From Hanleya hanleyi (Eukaryota > Mollusca > Polyplacophora > Lepidopleurida > Hanleyidae), in NCBI GenBank assembly GCA_036873755.1, contig JAVTVY010037228.1:1-64000 (forward strand): a stretch of 64,000 nt of DNA, read 5' to 3'. The notes below the pieces were generated by a model. It did not search any database. It saw nothing but the letters and a program-made list of their open reading frames with translations, and was not told the origin of the DNA. A program made the translations under genes and the position numbers. Of this stretch, positions 53,468 through 63,619 are shown piece after piece. The number at the start of each line of letters is the position of its first letter. The first letter of the stretch is position 1.

Positions 53468-55439
53468 TATGCCGGTCCCGTATCCCAAATGCTCATCATT
53501 TTTAAACAGGGAAGTTTCCCTGTTTCTTGCAATGCTAGGTGAACTGGCTTATGGGTAATTTCAGAGGTGCCATCTATCCAAGCGGTATGGTTTTCATTAC
53601 AACACCCCTGCGCAAAATGAGAGAATGACTGAAACTTCCGCGTCACTCCGTTTATTGAACGCGATATGAAGTAGTTCGACCTAGTTTGGAATAATTTCTC
53701 TGAATTAATCTCACGACGAGCCGTTTCTAAGCGCAGATATTGAAGAATATGTCGGTTTCGTTTCCTCGACAACACTTCTGCTGATATCTTGGGAGATTTT
53801 CTTCGAAAGATTGTGTTTTGTCTGTAAACTGGTCAATATGGCACAAGTCGTAGTCACGGAATATGCCGACTTCATCTTCGGCTCTGACAGCCAATGAAAT
53901 ACACCGAATTGACGAAATGACGTCATTTGTTAAGATCGGCTAAACCGCACTGCCAAAATTAACGTGCAGTCCCGGAAAGAGAGTTTGAGAGAGGAGAGAG
54001 GAGGCAATTCAGTTTTCAGTCCACGAGTCTGGAGAGTTTTGACACTGTGACCAGCAAGTACGTGCGAGCGTGGCATTCTGACAGCTCGAAGTATGTAAAA
54101 CGTTTTATACCCATCACATGATTGATTACGTGTTTCCCGGCGCACACTTGTTAATCTTGTCAAGTAAATGAATGTTGTAAGTTTTCGCGCCACTGCATGA
54201 TCGGAGCACATGGCCTGCTGAAAACCACTATTTTGTGCGCTATTAGTTTGAAAACATTTCTTGCAAGGAAAACTTGATTTATTTCATCAAGCGAAAGCAT
54301 CCTTTTAGCTCCAATTTTCAAATTGACTGATCTTATCGTCCAGGATCATTTGTCATCTAGCAAACATAATCTTCTATATTCTGACCATATCCGTAATCAT
54401 GACCAGGTCAGGGTAAGGACTAACTGGGATATATATATCCCAACTGGGATAAAATATCTCACATTGGATATTATTTTTATACTTCCATGATTGCAAGCTG
54501 ACATATTTTGCTAGTTATCCTGTTCGTATAAAGACATACATCAGTTGTGAGTGATGGGAAATATACTGCAAACAACAACACGAAAAAATAATGCACGTAA
54601 TTGTAATAACATAGAATAATTTTGGCGAGGAAAAGTCAGCAAAATTATACAATCGGATTGTCAGTTTGTGAAGTAGATTCTATTCTGTTTTTGTAGTTTA
54701 GATGCCGAAATTCGCCATTGACGTTTAGTATGAAATTTTATATATCCAAACTTGGATTTAATATCCCAAGTGGTATATATATCCCAGTTAGTCCTTTGCT
54801 CTGACCTGATGACAGCTTGTTTAAGTTAACAAAATAATTTTCCGTTTGGGCCGAGCAGTGAAGGTAAAATTAATTTTTGATGTTGATAAAGGTTTCCTGT
54901 GTCTGTGATTTGAATTTTTTATAGCAACGTTAATTGCCACACAAATAAATGAATAAGAATCAGATTCAGGGACTTTATTCTTGTACAAGTCTACAATACA
55001 ATATCATTCTACAATACAATATCATTGAACTTTGACTGCAGCTTGCAGTGTGCATGAATACATAAAACATGAATGAATGCCGCTATGCATTCTGGGCTAC
55101 TATGTTTACCACGATTCGGACATCTATTGCAGGTTTACTGCCAATCTCTAGTTCAGAAAATATACAATTTTTTATTTTCGGTGTTGTATTCTTTATCGGG
55201 GAACGGTAAATTCATTGGATCGTCAAACAATTGTGATAGCAGTTGAACACCTCGACAAACTTTTTCCATCTTCCACTGGTACCACATATGCAACTCTCAT
55301 TTGCCTAGACTTTCTTTACAGAATTGATGATGTCTCTTCAATAATTAGAGCTACGCTTCCCAAATTCAACTCCACGTATGCAACGAGAGACACCTTAGGA
55401 ACATATTGAACAGGACCAATTCCTTCCCTGTTTTTTAGC
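53468..55439. other. About 1.97 kb inserted into an R1 repeat copy
   Basis: This stretch splits R1 copy 4. It contains the 405 bp MITE at 54404-54808 and a probable LINE-type tail at about 54955-55040 ('GGGACTTTATTCTTGTACAAG' in parts). At 53505-53526 is a short hairpin (AAACAGGGAA, two bases, TTCCCTGTTT). Minus-strand frames at 53467-53926 look weakly protein-like but belong to no family I know. Confidence 0.45.
54404..54808. mobile_element. MITE with 5 bp target duplication
   Basis: The ends are inverted repeats of about 40 bp: CAGGTCAGGGTAAGGACTAA on the left, and the complement of CAGGTCAGAGCAAAGGACTA on the right, both continuing into CTGGGATATATATA. ATGAC lies immediately outside both ends (54399-54403 and 54809-54813), which I read as the target duplication. 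The superfamily is not settled. Confidence 0.75.
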
Positions 55440-55640
55440 AGCCTTGGATGCTTTCATTAATTTACGCATGATCATCTGCTCGGGGGTTACACAGGTAGGT
55501 TTAAAATGACCCGAATATGATGTCCAACCTACAAAGTCCCGGAGTGTCAACCCTCAAGTTTTTGTCCTTCTTGAGATAGAGTAGAGAGTTTAATGGAGGG
55601 GGGGGGGAATGGGGAGGCCTGGTAGGGTTATCCTAATATC
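55440..55640 (+). repeat. Dispersed repeat family R1, copy 4, second half
   Basis: Matches 18340-18530: 'GCATGATCATCTGCTCGGG', 'AAATGACCCGAATATGATG', a G-rich run and 'GGCCTGGTAGGGTTA'. Confidence 0.6.
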
Positions 55641-56192
55641 TCATAATTAGGTCAATTAAAACAATATAAATCTGTCCAGTTAGGTATCAAATTGAATCTA
55701 ATGACATACACAATGCAAAAATGTATATTACAACTGAATATTGAATAATGAGAGGTCATGTTGGGGTCATTTAATTTCAATAACACAGAACTCAACAATA
55801 CAGAATTGCGAATTGGGTCGATAAGGGTGAAACCAGTTAAATGATCGACTGATTAAGTTGTCTACCATGATACTATGACCATATTATTGTGCTAGCATGA
55901 TTGTATCCAGTACCGGTACATAGTTAAAATAAAATGAGCCCATACTGGATTGTATTTTCATGATATAATTTTATTAATTAAAGAGAAAACTATCCTACAA
56001 TGTTCATAATGATAAACGCCTATTACAAGCCGGGTACAAATCCGAGCAATTAACATATAAAACATTTTATGATGACATACAGAACAATTCATGATGACAT
56101 ATGCCATTAATAGCAGATATTAGAGGAGAAAGTTCCGACATAAATCAGTGGAAATTGAATGCGTCTTCAAGTATCATTAATGGATGTATCGT
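55641..56192. other. No gene seen
   Basis: An AT-rich spacer without a supported feature. Confidence 0.35.
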
Positions 56193-56201
56193 TATTCCGA
56201 G

Positions 56202-56475
56202 ACGTTCATAAAGTTAGACCGGGTTCGCAGTTCGCAGTTCATTATTCGAGGAGATCAGCAATTATTTCCTCAGATATGGAAATCTGTATTTTTTTATTAT
56301 GAGTACTTTGAACTCCAAACTCTGTACAGCAAGAGAGAATGTCATGCTCTATATCTATGCATATTCATATCCCAAATCTGACGCCAGGGGGGCGCTGCTA
56401 GGGGCCCTGTTATGAGTCGCTGAATGACTGGTCTCGAATAACGAACTGCGAACCGCGGTCTAACTTTATGAACGT
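56202..56475. mobile_element. MITE with 9 bp target duplication
   Basis: The 274 bp element starts ACGTTCATAAAGTTAGACC and ends in the exact complement, with about 50 bp of imperfect inverted ends. The left end has an extra 8 bp from a CGCAGTTC duplication. TATTCCGAG flanks it directly on both sides (56193-56201 and 56476-56484). A 9 bp duplication is typical of the Mutator superfamily, so a Mutator-type MITE is the best guess. It has no ORF. Confidence 0.85.
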
Positions 56476-56578
56476 TATTCCGAGTTACAATCGTATAGAA
56501 TTGTATACAAAACTACTTTTGCTATATCCTTACTGGCGGGGATCCATGAGATATTCAAACGAATCCTCGTCCCAGTGG

Positions 56579-56833
56579 TCAATACAAAAATTTAACTTGC
56601 AGGAACTGTCGAAGATGTTTATACTCTTCACAATGGAGAATGAAATGTACTTTATCCCCCACTGTTCCCGTATCACACTGCTGGCATATTCTATCACTAT
56701 CAGGATTATCACAGTAACGGCTCCTTCCTCCTGCTGAGGATGTGTACTGAGCCATAGCTTTTTCAGCGATTTTCGCTGGTGTTTTAGATTTGTACATAAT
56801 AAATAAGGCGACAGTGGTGACTACAGTCTTCAC
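56579..56833 (-). mobile_element. LINE C-terminal fragment
   Basis: A minus-strand frame with RICQQCDTGTVGDKVHFIL followed by HCEEY is the C-x2-C...H-x4-C zinc knuckle found at the end of many LINE ORF2 proteins. The rest of the element is missing. Confidence 0.6.
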
Positions 56834-57139
56834 AGTTCAAATATAAAAACAAATGTAGATATTTTAACAAGTTGCATATGATGTGATCATGGGATAAACT
56901 GCAGCTGGTTTAATATAAGTGAACGTTCAACAGTTTTCACGTGATGAATGTAGCAATTATGGGATTTTTACACATGAGATTGTCAAACTGCGTACAATTT
57001 ACCCTGGTTTATTCTAACATGTTGGTGAAGAAATATTCAGAGTGTAAAGAATTACACAACAGATATCCCTAGGTCCTAAAAATAAAACTACGGTATATAA
57101 TACATGAACGGGGCGTTTTCCATTCGAAGTCCTCCTCAC

Positions 57140-57238
57140 TGATGTGGCTGCATCCTTTAAAGTATCACGTGATTGCATTGGTTTACATAGGACAAGACCG
57201 GGCGTACGGCTGACCTCCACTACAGGAGAGACCGCCAT
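57140..57238 (-). CDS. Candidate first exon, minus strand
   Basis: The ATG is in 'AACATGGCGGT', a YY1-type start context. 33 codons (MAVSPVVEVSRTPGLVLCKP and onward) end at ACATCA/GTGAGG in phase 0. An in-frame ATG at 57268 could extend it. The protein is not recognised. It would be divergent to the candidate at 57621. Confidence 0.28.
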
Positions 57239-57620
57239 GTTAGATTCTGAGTCATGTGGTATTTCCATTCGGAACTCCCGAGCGGAAATCTACGAAGGGG
57301 ACCGATTCTACGCTCGGGGGACGACAACATGAATTTCCTATGAATCTCCAGATGTGACGCGCCGGAACGGTTTAATACGCATGGCTCCGAAGCCCAATCA
57401 CTCTCGCCTTAATCCCCGACCAGCAAATATTTCCCTGCGAGTCTCTGATTTACGTCAGATATTCTAAAAACTGTTTATTCTTTTCATTCGATCCACGTTT
57501 CAATAGAAAACCATCAGTTTAAATGGTACACACGCCACGTATTGGCAAGATATAATTCCCGTGACGTCACTGACAGTTCCCTGACAGACCGAAACACACG
57601 TGACCACGCTCTAGTCCAAT

Positions 57621-57737
57621 ATGGCGTCAATGGCCTTCGAGGGACATCTCAAACCGGAGATCCCCGAGAAGTTGCGAATGGTGGTATTTCCTCTGGAGAC
57701 CGAACACAGTATTCGCCAAGCAAAGACATATCCGTAA
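57621..57737 (+). CDS. Candidate first exon or short ORF, plus strand
   Basis: The start context CCAATATGGCG again resembles a YY1-type site, and a CRE (GTGACGTCAC) lies at about 57560. 38 codons (MASMAFEGHLKPEIPEKL and onward) look protein-like and run to a TAA; CC/GTAACT at 57733 may be a donor. No family is recognised. Confidence 0.28.
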   Translation: MASMAFEGHLKPEIPEKLRMVVFPLETEHSIRQAKTYP

Positions 57738-58089
57738 CTTAGCGATGGTGTGTGGGTTGTGATATAATGGGTGGAACGTTGGATGGATGGTTGTGAATTG
57801 TTCGTTATTGTATGTATTACTTGTTTAGCGGTTTAACAGTCTCTATACTGAATACTTAATATGTTAATATCAATGTACATGCTATTTCTCTTTGCATATA
57901 TTCAATGTTAAATCACATGTGCCTCCCTGTAGTCACATGAAGTCTGTAGTTTCGTAGCCAGGTGACTTGAATAAACGTACGTGCATGCCTTGTCAATAGT
58001 TAGTTCCGGCCACATTTGTTAGTGCACCGTTGAACATGATGTAGCACCTACAAGGTGTATTGACCCCTCAGCCTTATGAACATTATGTT
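57738..58089. other. No gene seen
   Basis: If the exon at 57621 is real, this is intron. Nothing else was identified. Confidence 0.3.
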
Positions 58090-58930
58090 ATGGCAACATA
58101 CAAAAGGTTGAACCAAAGATCAGGATTTTAAACATCCGGGTCAGGCTTCGCCGATGTACTATAACATGTACCAAATATTCCAAACATTCTAAGATAGGCG
58201 TACTGCCCGGGCAAGCCGAACATGTTGTGTGGCTAAATAAACGGCCATAACTGATGAAGAAACCTGACAATTCACGTCTGTGATGAAGAGAAAACGATAG
58301 AATGAAAGGTAAGAGTTCGAAATTCGACAGAACAATTAGTTCTGGTGAATCGATTTGATTCTTGAGTATTTCGATCAACCGTCTTCCATGCAAGTTTTGA
58401 AGTTGGGCATCAAATGATATCCAAGATATTGACCGGACAAAAAATTGTTAACTTCCAATATAAAGGGCCATAGCTCCGTGGAAAAGCATCGAAACGGGTA
58501 AGGAGCCTGGCAGGGCACATCTTCAAGGTACCATGCATCTTCCATCAAATAGTAACCGAGATATGAACCGGACAAGAGATTATTGACTAAAACATTGAGG
58601 CATAATTGTTGTCAAAATCATCGAAAAGCGTATACACAAACTTGACAGTGCACATCTGCAAGCTACTAGGCATCTTCCATATACTTTTCGATGTTGTCCA
58701 TCAAATATTGATCGATATATGGTCCGGATAAAAAATGGATGACCAACGGACGACCGGATGACCGTACGATCAGAGATACATGCCGATTATAAGACCCCGC
58801 AGCAAGCCGATGGACTGAATGGTAAAAATTCGAAACTTCGACAGAACTAAGTAGTTCTGCTGAGTCAGTTTGATTCTTGAGTATTTCGTTCAACGGTTTC
58901 TGGATTTTCTGGGGGTTTTAAGCTTTATTG
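58090..58930 (-). repeat. Degenerate tandem repeat, about 130-190 bp unit
   Basis: 'GGCATCTTCCAT', 'CATCAAAT', 'GATATTGACCGGACAA' and 'TTGAC' recur in order near 58380, 58530 and 58670. 'CGACAGAAC' and 'TTTGATTCTTGAGTATTTCG' occur at 58330 and 58850. The units are diverged. Confidence 0.6.
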
Positions 58931-59799
58931 GACTATATAACTTCATTGTAATTCGAATGGTGAGCCATGTCAGATGATGTATCATTAATCTATGCAAATT
59001 CCTACAAAAGTCGAGTCTTAAGCGATTGATCCTCGGTGAAAATTACGTTGGTAAAAAATTTGAATGTGAAAAAGGCCTTCGACCAAAATGTAGCTATTGA
59101 GAGTTCCTTTTTGTGCTGTCTTTTTGGCTCCAACGTCACATTTTGGCCTTTCAGAAATGCATTCAGAAGAGACATCATTTCGTGCGTTCGAGCAGCGTTT
59201 GGTACGAGTGTGCAAGGTAAAGCATCTCTACATCAGAATCGCGTATTCGTGAACTTCCGTAAAATCCATTATTTCAAAACTAGAACTCATCATCCAAGGT
59301 CATCACAAGTCCATGGAACATCTGTAGAAGGTGGATCCTGTATTTACCTCAATGGGGTTTACTACATGCATTTGAGGCAATGAGGGGCTGCGTTTCTGGA
59401 ATAATATAACCTTGCGACAACATACCATGGCGTGTTAAATACGTGACGTTTGATGTGGAAACGCAGCTTCCCGATGAACATCGAATGATTACAATGTTTA
59501 AGCATGTTTTAAACACCAAAGATTAGCATTAATAGTTTATTAGACAACAAAACTCGCCTTTCATCCGTATTGAAATTCTCAAGGATTTGCATACATAATT
59601 GAAAGGACACAACACTGGTTCACCGTTCAAATTCCCTTGGACTCAGGTTGTCGAAGATTGTCGAAGAAAACGGGAAATCCTTCGGAGATTCACGAACCGT
59701 CAAACAAAATATTTAAGAATCAATCTAACTCGCCTATACATATTCTTGTTCTGTTAAATTTCAATATTTTTAAGAATACATCAACCATTGTGACCAAGA
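58931..59799. other. No gene seen
   Basis: The 115-codon frame at 59036-59383 shows no recognisable domain, and its composition is not persuasive. Confidence 0.3.
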
Positions 59800-60030
59800 C
59801 TGTAGTTGACCGAGGTATGCCAATAGTTGACCGAGGTATGCCAATATGGACGGAACTGTAGCATTCTCAAAGAGAGCCGTGTCTACCCGCGGGAGACCAA
59901 AGCGACTCTCATGTAAACTGGTGACATTTTTGAATCTCCAATCTCAAAGCGAGGCAGCATGACATCACTCGCTCGACCGGGACTGTTCATTCTCAAAGAG
60001 AGCCGTGTCTACCCGCGAACTACTTCCTGT
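59800..60030 (+). repeat. Short direct repeats
   Basis: 'AGTTGACCGAGGTATGCCAA' occurs twice 21 bp apart (59804 and 59825). 'TTCTCAAAGAGAGCCGTGTC' occurs near 59864 and 59991. A related word, TTGCCCGATGTATGCCAAT, is at about 60314. Confidence 0.75.
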
Positions 60031-60288
60031 ATTAGATAACTCGCTTTCACGGCCAAGTATACATACCGACAATAATTTGTTCGCGATTGATATGCTCCGA
60101 AACGGAAAGAGTCATTTCCCAATTATATATCCCACGTTATGTTCAGCAATTCGCTTCTAACTCGGCGGAGTCAGCAGGTCAATGACAAGCCGGATACAGA
60201 GGTGAAAATCATACGCCGCCTACTCACCCCCCAAATTTTGGGGGGATGGCTCCCATTTACCCGTGAGACTCTTTCTCGCAGTAGGGAG

Positions 60289-60317
60289 TCTCGCGAGACG
60301 AGAATGGGAACTGTAGT
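60289..60317. promoter_or_regulatory. TCTCGCGAGA and ZNF143-like motifs
   Basis: The palindrome TCTCGCGAGA (60289-60298) lies 8 bp from GGGAACTGTAGT (60306-60317), the complement of the ACTACARTTCCC motif. Both are known promoter words of animal housekeeping genes. No transcript start is evident, so this may be a chance or decayed promoter. Confidence 0.3.
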
Positions 60318-60461
60318 TGCCCGATGTATGCCAATTGGGACGGGACCTTGTGCACGCATGAAAGCATATGTCGATGCAGTGATTGATCGTATCCCGGGCG
60401 GTCCTGGTATTCACTGAAAAAGGCCATAAAAAATTGTCATATGGGAGTAGGTCAAGGCGGA

Positions 60462-60610
60462 TCAAGCTGGAGAAGAGTTCGATGTTTCGATCTCCACACA
60501 CTTTTTCAGTAGATCATAGTTTATCTGCTCGGAGATGACAGAATCTTGTTTGTATTCTGGGTGGGTCAGAACGAATTCTCTAATCCATCGTGCTGGAGTT
60601 GACCGGTGTC
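60462..60610 (-). CDS. Glutamate-cysteine ligase catalytic subunit, last coding exon
   Basis: After the acceptor ATTTTCAG the frame (phase 1 entry) encodes STPARWIREFVLTHPEYKQD, then SVISEQINYDLLKKC, and stops at TGA. This is the strongly conserved C-terminus of animal GCLC (RW.REF...HP.YKQDSVI...NY.L..KC). The tail after the last cysteine is short, about 12 residues, compared with roughly 40 in vertebrate proteins. GCLC makes gamma-glutamylcysteine from glutamate, cysteine and ATP, the limiting step of glutathione synthesis in the cytosol. The catalytic core lies in upstream exons outside the window. Confidence 0.92.
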
Positions 60611-61287
60611 CTGAAAATATTACAAGTGCATACTAGGTAAATAGCTGTTCTAATTATAGCTGTGGCTGTGGGTATTGCGAACAATGGCGAACAACAACAA
60701 TGGCGAACAATAACAATGACTTTCCGCAGTTTATACATGTACCTGGATAAAGCTCTACAAGCAAATGTGAAGAGGATTTCGTCCCTATGGGTCTGGGTAG
60801 AAATACTTTGCACTAAGATTAAAATTGCATGTATTTCCACATCGGAGACATGGTATATTTTACATAGACAACTGAACCACCCTGACCTTAGTGTAACCAA
60901 TAATTAATTTCTCCACTTCTGTACAGAATGCTTTGTTTAGTATGACTATTATGACAAATTGAATCAAAACGATATTGCGAGGTCGACATGGTGAATTTGA
61001 CAACATCACAGTAATTTTGGTTGAAGGTGTCAAAATTTAGATATATTAAACATACAAGCTAAAATATATACGAAAAAGACAATTTTCCTGAACGAAACAC
61101 ACCTTCATGTGAAGAAAATAAAGTAATTAATTTTTGTCTTCGCATAGGTAACAACCACAGGATTTTCGCCTATGTAAGTGTGATCATCGGCACCCAATTA
61201 TCATTCAGTCCACCGTGTACCGATATTCATTATTCGCTTCCAGGAATTCTCTCGGCGTTTATGTCGAACATGAGAAATACATATTAC

Positions 61288-61408
61288 CTGAAGCGGTCTT
61301 TGACACAACCACAAGGTACTCGTCCAGTTTGGCTCTGATGGACGTGTCTGTCAGGTGTTCGTCTAGGAATCTTCGCACGAGCATGACTAGTCCCTCGAAT
61401 CGCCCAGT
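61288..61408 (-). CDS. Glutamate-cysteine ligase catalytic subunit, penultimate coding exon
   Basis: The exon is bounded by TGTTTTCAG and CAG/GTAATA, 121 bp, phase 0 to 1. It encodes TGRFEGLVMLVRRFLDEHLT and ends YLVVVSKTAS, joining in frame to the last exon across the conserved 'S-G...RW' junction of GCLC. The intron of 677 bp between them has no features. The next upstream exon was not found before the zinc-finger element at 62.0 kb. Confidence 0.88.
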
Positions 61409-62014
61409 CTGAAAACAGTCCAAATACAGACTCTTAAATGCGAAAGTCCACAGTGCACGTTTCTCACGAATTTTGGACTTCTGGTTTATCGAAACTGGAT
61501 ATATAACCCAGAAGCTCCGAGTGAATTTTTAGTGTGGGTTTCACGTCAAATTGTTGAATAACTTTTTTCTACGAGGCAATATTTGTCATAGAGATCAGTT
61601 CACGACATTCCCTACAGTCAGGGATATGGTCTGAACGTATGTGATATATATATATATATTTCAAAACCATAACGTATATTTTAGAAAGCAAAGTACCTAC
61701 GACACCAGAAAAAAAATGTTGCATTGAGGACATTTATTTCCACACAGATTCAAACAACCACACCAAAATATCTTTACACAGAAATACATGGGAGTGAGAT
61801 ACCATTTCGGAGTTTGTGCAAAATGTATTATTTTCCACGAATATATTGTTGGCGCCTTAACAAAATGTCACTCAAAATATGCACGGTAACTTGGCATCTT
61901 ATTAAATTTAAGCAGAATTATAATAAATCCAAATTTACCATGCTTTATTTATTTTAATATCAGCTAAGGTGATGCAGCAGCCTGAGTAGTAGTGTAAGCG
62001 TAAATTAAGTCCAA
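61409..62014. other. Probable gclc intron
   Basis: This follows from the open 5' side of the gclc exon. It is AT-rich, with a short TA run near 61646. No exon was found. Confidence 0.5.
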
Positions 62015-62199
62015 TTGACCTCAGAAATTTGCATATTGGGGGAGGTCACGGGGAGGTCACAGAGGTCAAGTGCACTATAGTTCCGGCAGAATGACCAAAA
62101 AGCTACCTCCAACACAGGAGAGTTCCAATTGTTGCAGGGAATGTATTCATCCGCGGTGATGCGGTCCTGGCGGTGATGCGGTCGGGGGAAAATCGGCAA

Positions 62200-63240
62200 T
62201 ATCGGCATTCTGCGCATGCTCGGTGGCCAAAGGGTATGAAAATAGCCGTTTTGGAGCTAGGGGAGCCACAAATGGTCCAATGGGTCATATGAGGTATCCA
62301 TGTGAAGCATTCGTGAAGGGGCATCTGACTGGACTAGCGGCTCGGGCGTTGTCACCATTCTGCGCATGTGCGGTGGCCAAAGGGTATGAAAATAGACGTT
62401 TTGGAGCTAGGGGAGCCACTAATGGTCCAATGGGGTCATATGAGGTATCAAAGTGAAGCATTCGTGAGGGGGCATCTGATGGGCTGGGTGTGGGGTTGAA
62501 ATAGGGTCATTCTGCGCATGCGCGGTGGCCAAATCGTATGAAAATAGACGTTTTGGAGCTAGGGGAGCCACTAATGGTCCAATGGGGGCATATGAGGTAT
62601 CAAAGTGAAGCATTCGTGAAGGGGCATCTGATGGGCTGGGTGTGGGGTTGAAATAGGGTCATTCTGCGCATGCGCGGTGGCCAAATCGTATGAAAATAGA
62701 CGTTTTGGAGCTAGGGGAGTCCCTAGTGGGTCGATGGAGGCGTATGAGGTATCCATGTGAAGCATTCATGAAGGGGCATCTGACTGGACTAGCGGCTCGA
62801 GCGTTGTCACCATTCTGCGCATGCGCGGTGGCCAAAGGGTATGGAAATAGACGTTTTGGGATCGAGGGGAGTCCCTAATGGGCCGATGGAGTTGTATGAG
62901 GTAGCAATGTGAAGCCTATGTGAGGGGGCATCTGACTGGGCTAGTGGCTCGAGCGTTGTCACCATTCTACGCATGCGCGGTGGCCAAATCGTATGAAAAT
63001 AGACGTTTTGGAGCTAGGGGAGTCCCTAATGGGCCGATGGAGTTGTATGAGGTATCAATGTGAAGCCTATGTGAAGGGGTATCTGACTGGACTAGCGGCT
63101 CGGGCGTTGTCACCATTCTGCGCATGGGCGGTGGCCAAAGGGTATGGAAATAGACGTTTTGGGATCGAGGGGAGTCCCTAATGGGCCGAAGGAGTTGTAT
63201 GAGGTATCCATGTGAAGCCTATGTGAAGGGGCATCCAGTC
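62200..63240 (+). repeat. NRF-1-site tandem array, third copy
   Basis: Seven units of about 151 bp: 'CATTCTGCGCATGCGCGG', 'TGGCCAAA', 'GAAAATAGACGTTTTGGAGC', 'CTAATGGTCCAATGGGG', 'ATGAGGTATCAAAGTGAAGC' and 'GGGGCATCTGA'. Intact CGCATGCGC cores are near 62516, 62667, 62820 and 62975; those at 62215, 62365 and 63121 have one change. The orientation is opposite to 45840-46920. Confidence 0.92.
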
Positions 63241-63385
63241 ATGGGTGGGTGCATGTAAAATTTTTCCTGCAAAAAAAAAAAGCGGAACACGGACTTTACC
63301 CCTAAACTAGGGGAAAACCCCTATCACCTCTAGCCAAAAGGGCTAATATCGGTCCCCGGGCTTATTGGGACCTGCCTATCAAGTC
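63241..63385 (+). repeat. ZFE satellite, single unit
   Basis: One unit with 'AGCGGAACACGGACTTTACC' and 'CTAATATCGGTCCCCGGGC', same orientation as the left arm at 36837-38510. Confidence 0.9.
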
Positions 63386-63531
63386 AATGGGGTGATGTAA
63401 ATAACAACAAGTTCAGCAATGTTCATACAGTTTATTATCCCCAATGTTACATCATACCCAGGCTGGGGGAGCCGCCCTGGGTATGTTTAGTATGTTCACA
63501 GCAAAACAAACTGAAATATCAAACACCATGT

Positions 63532-63537
63532 TTTATT
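63532..63537 (-). terminator. Poly(A) signal of ZF5
   Basis: AATAAA on the minus strand, in the same context as the signal after ZF4, 83 bp after the ZF5 stop. Confidence 0.6.
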
Positions 63538-63619
63538 ATTTAACGCACCTGTTTACTAAGCTCACGTCAATGATCAGCATGTAGACATAGAGAGTATGTA
63601 CGGCATGGTATGGTATTCA

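Noticed and set aside
62223..63181. Series of 60-80 codon frames in the third element copy
   Set aside because: Repeated unit translations of the NRF-1 array on both strands, without starts or domains of their own.
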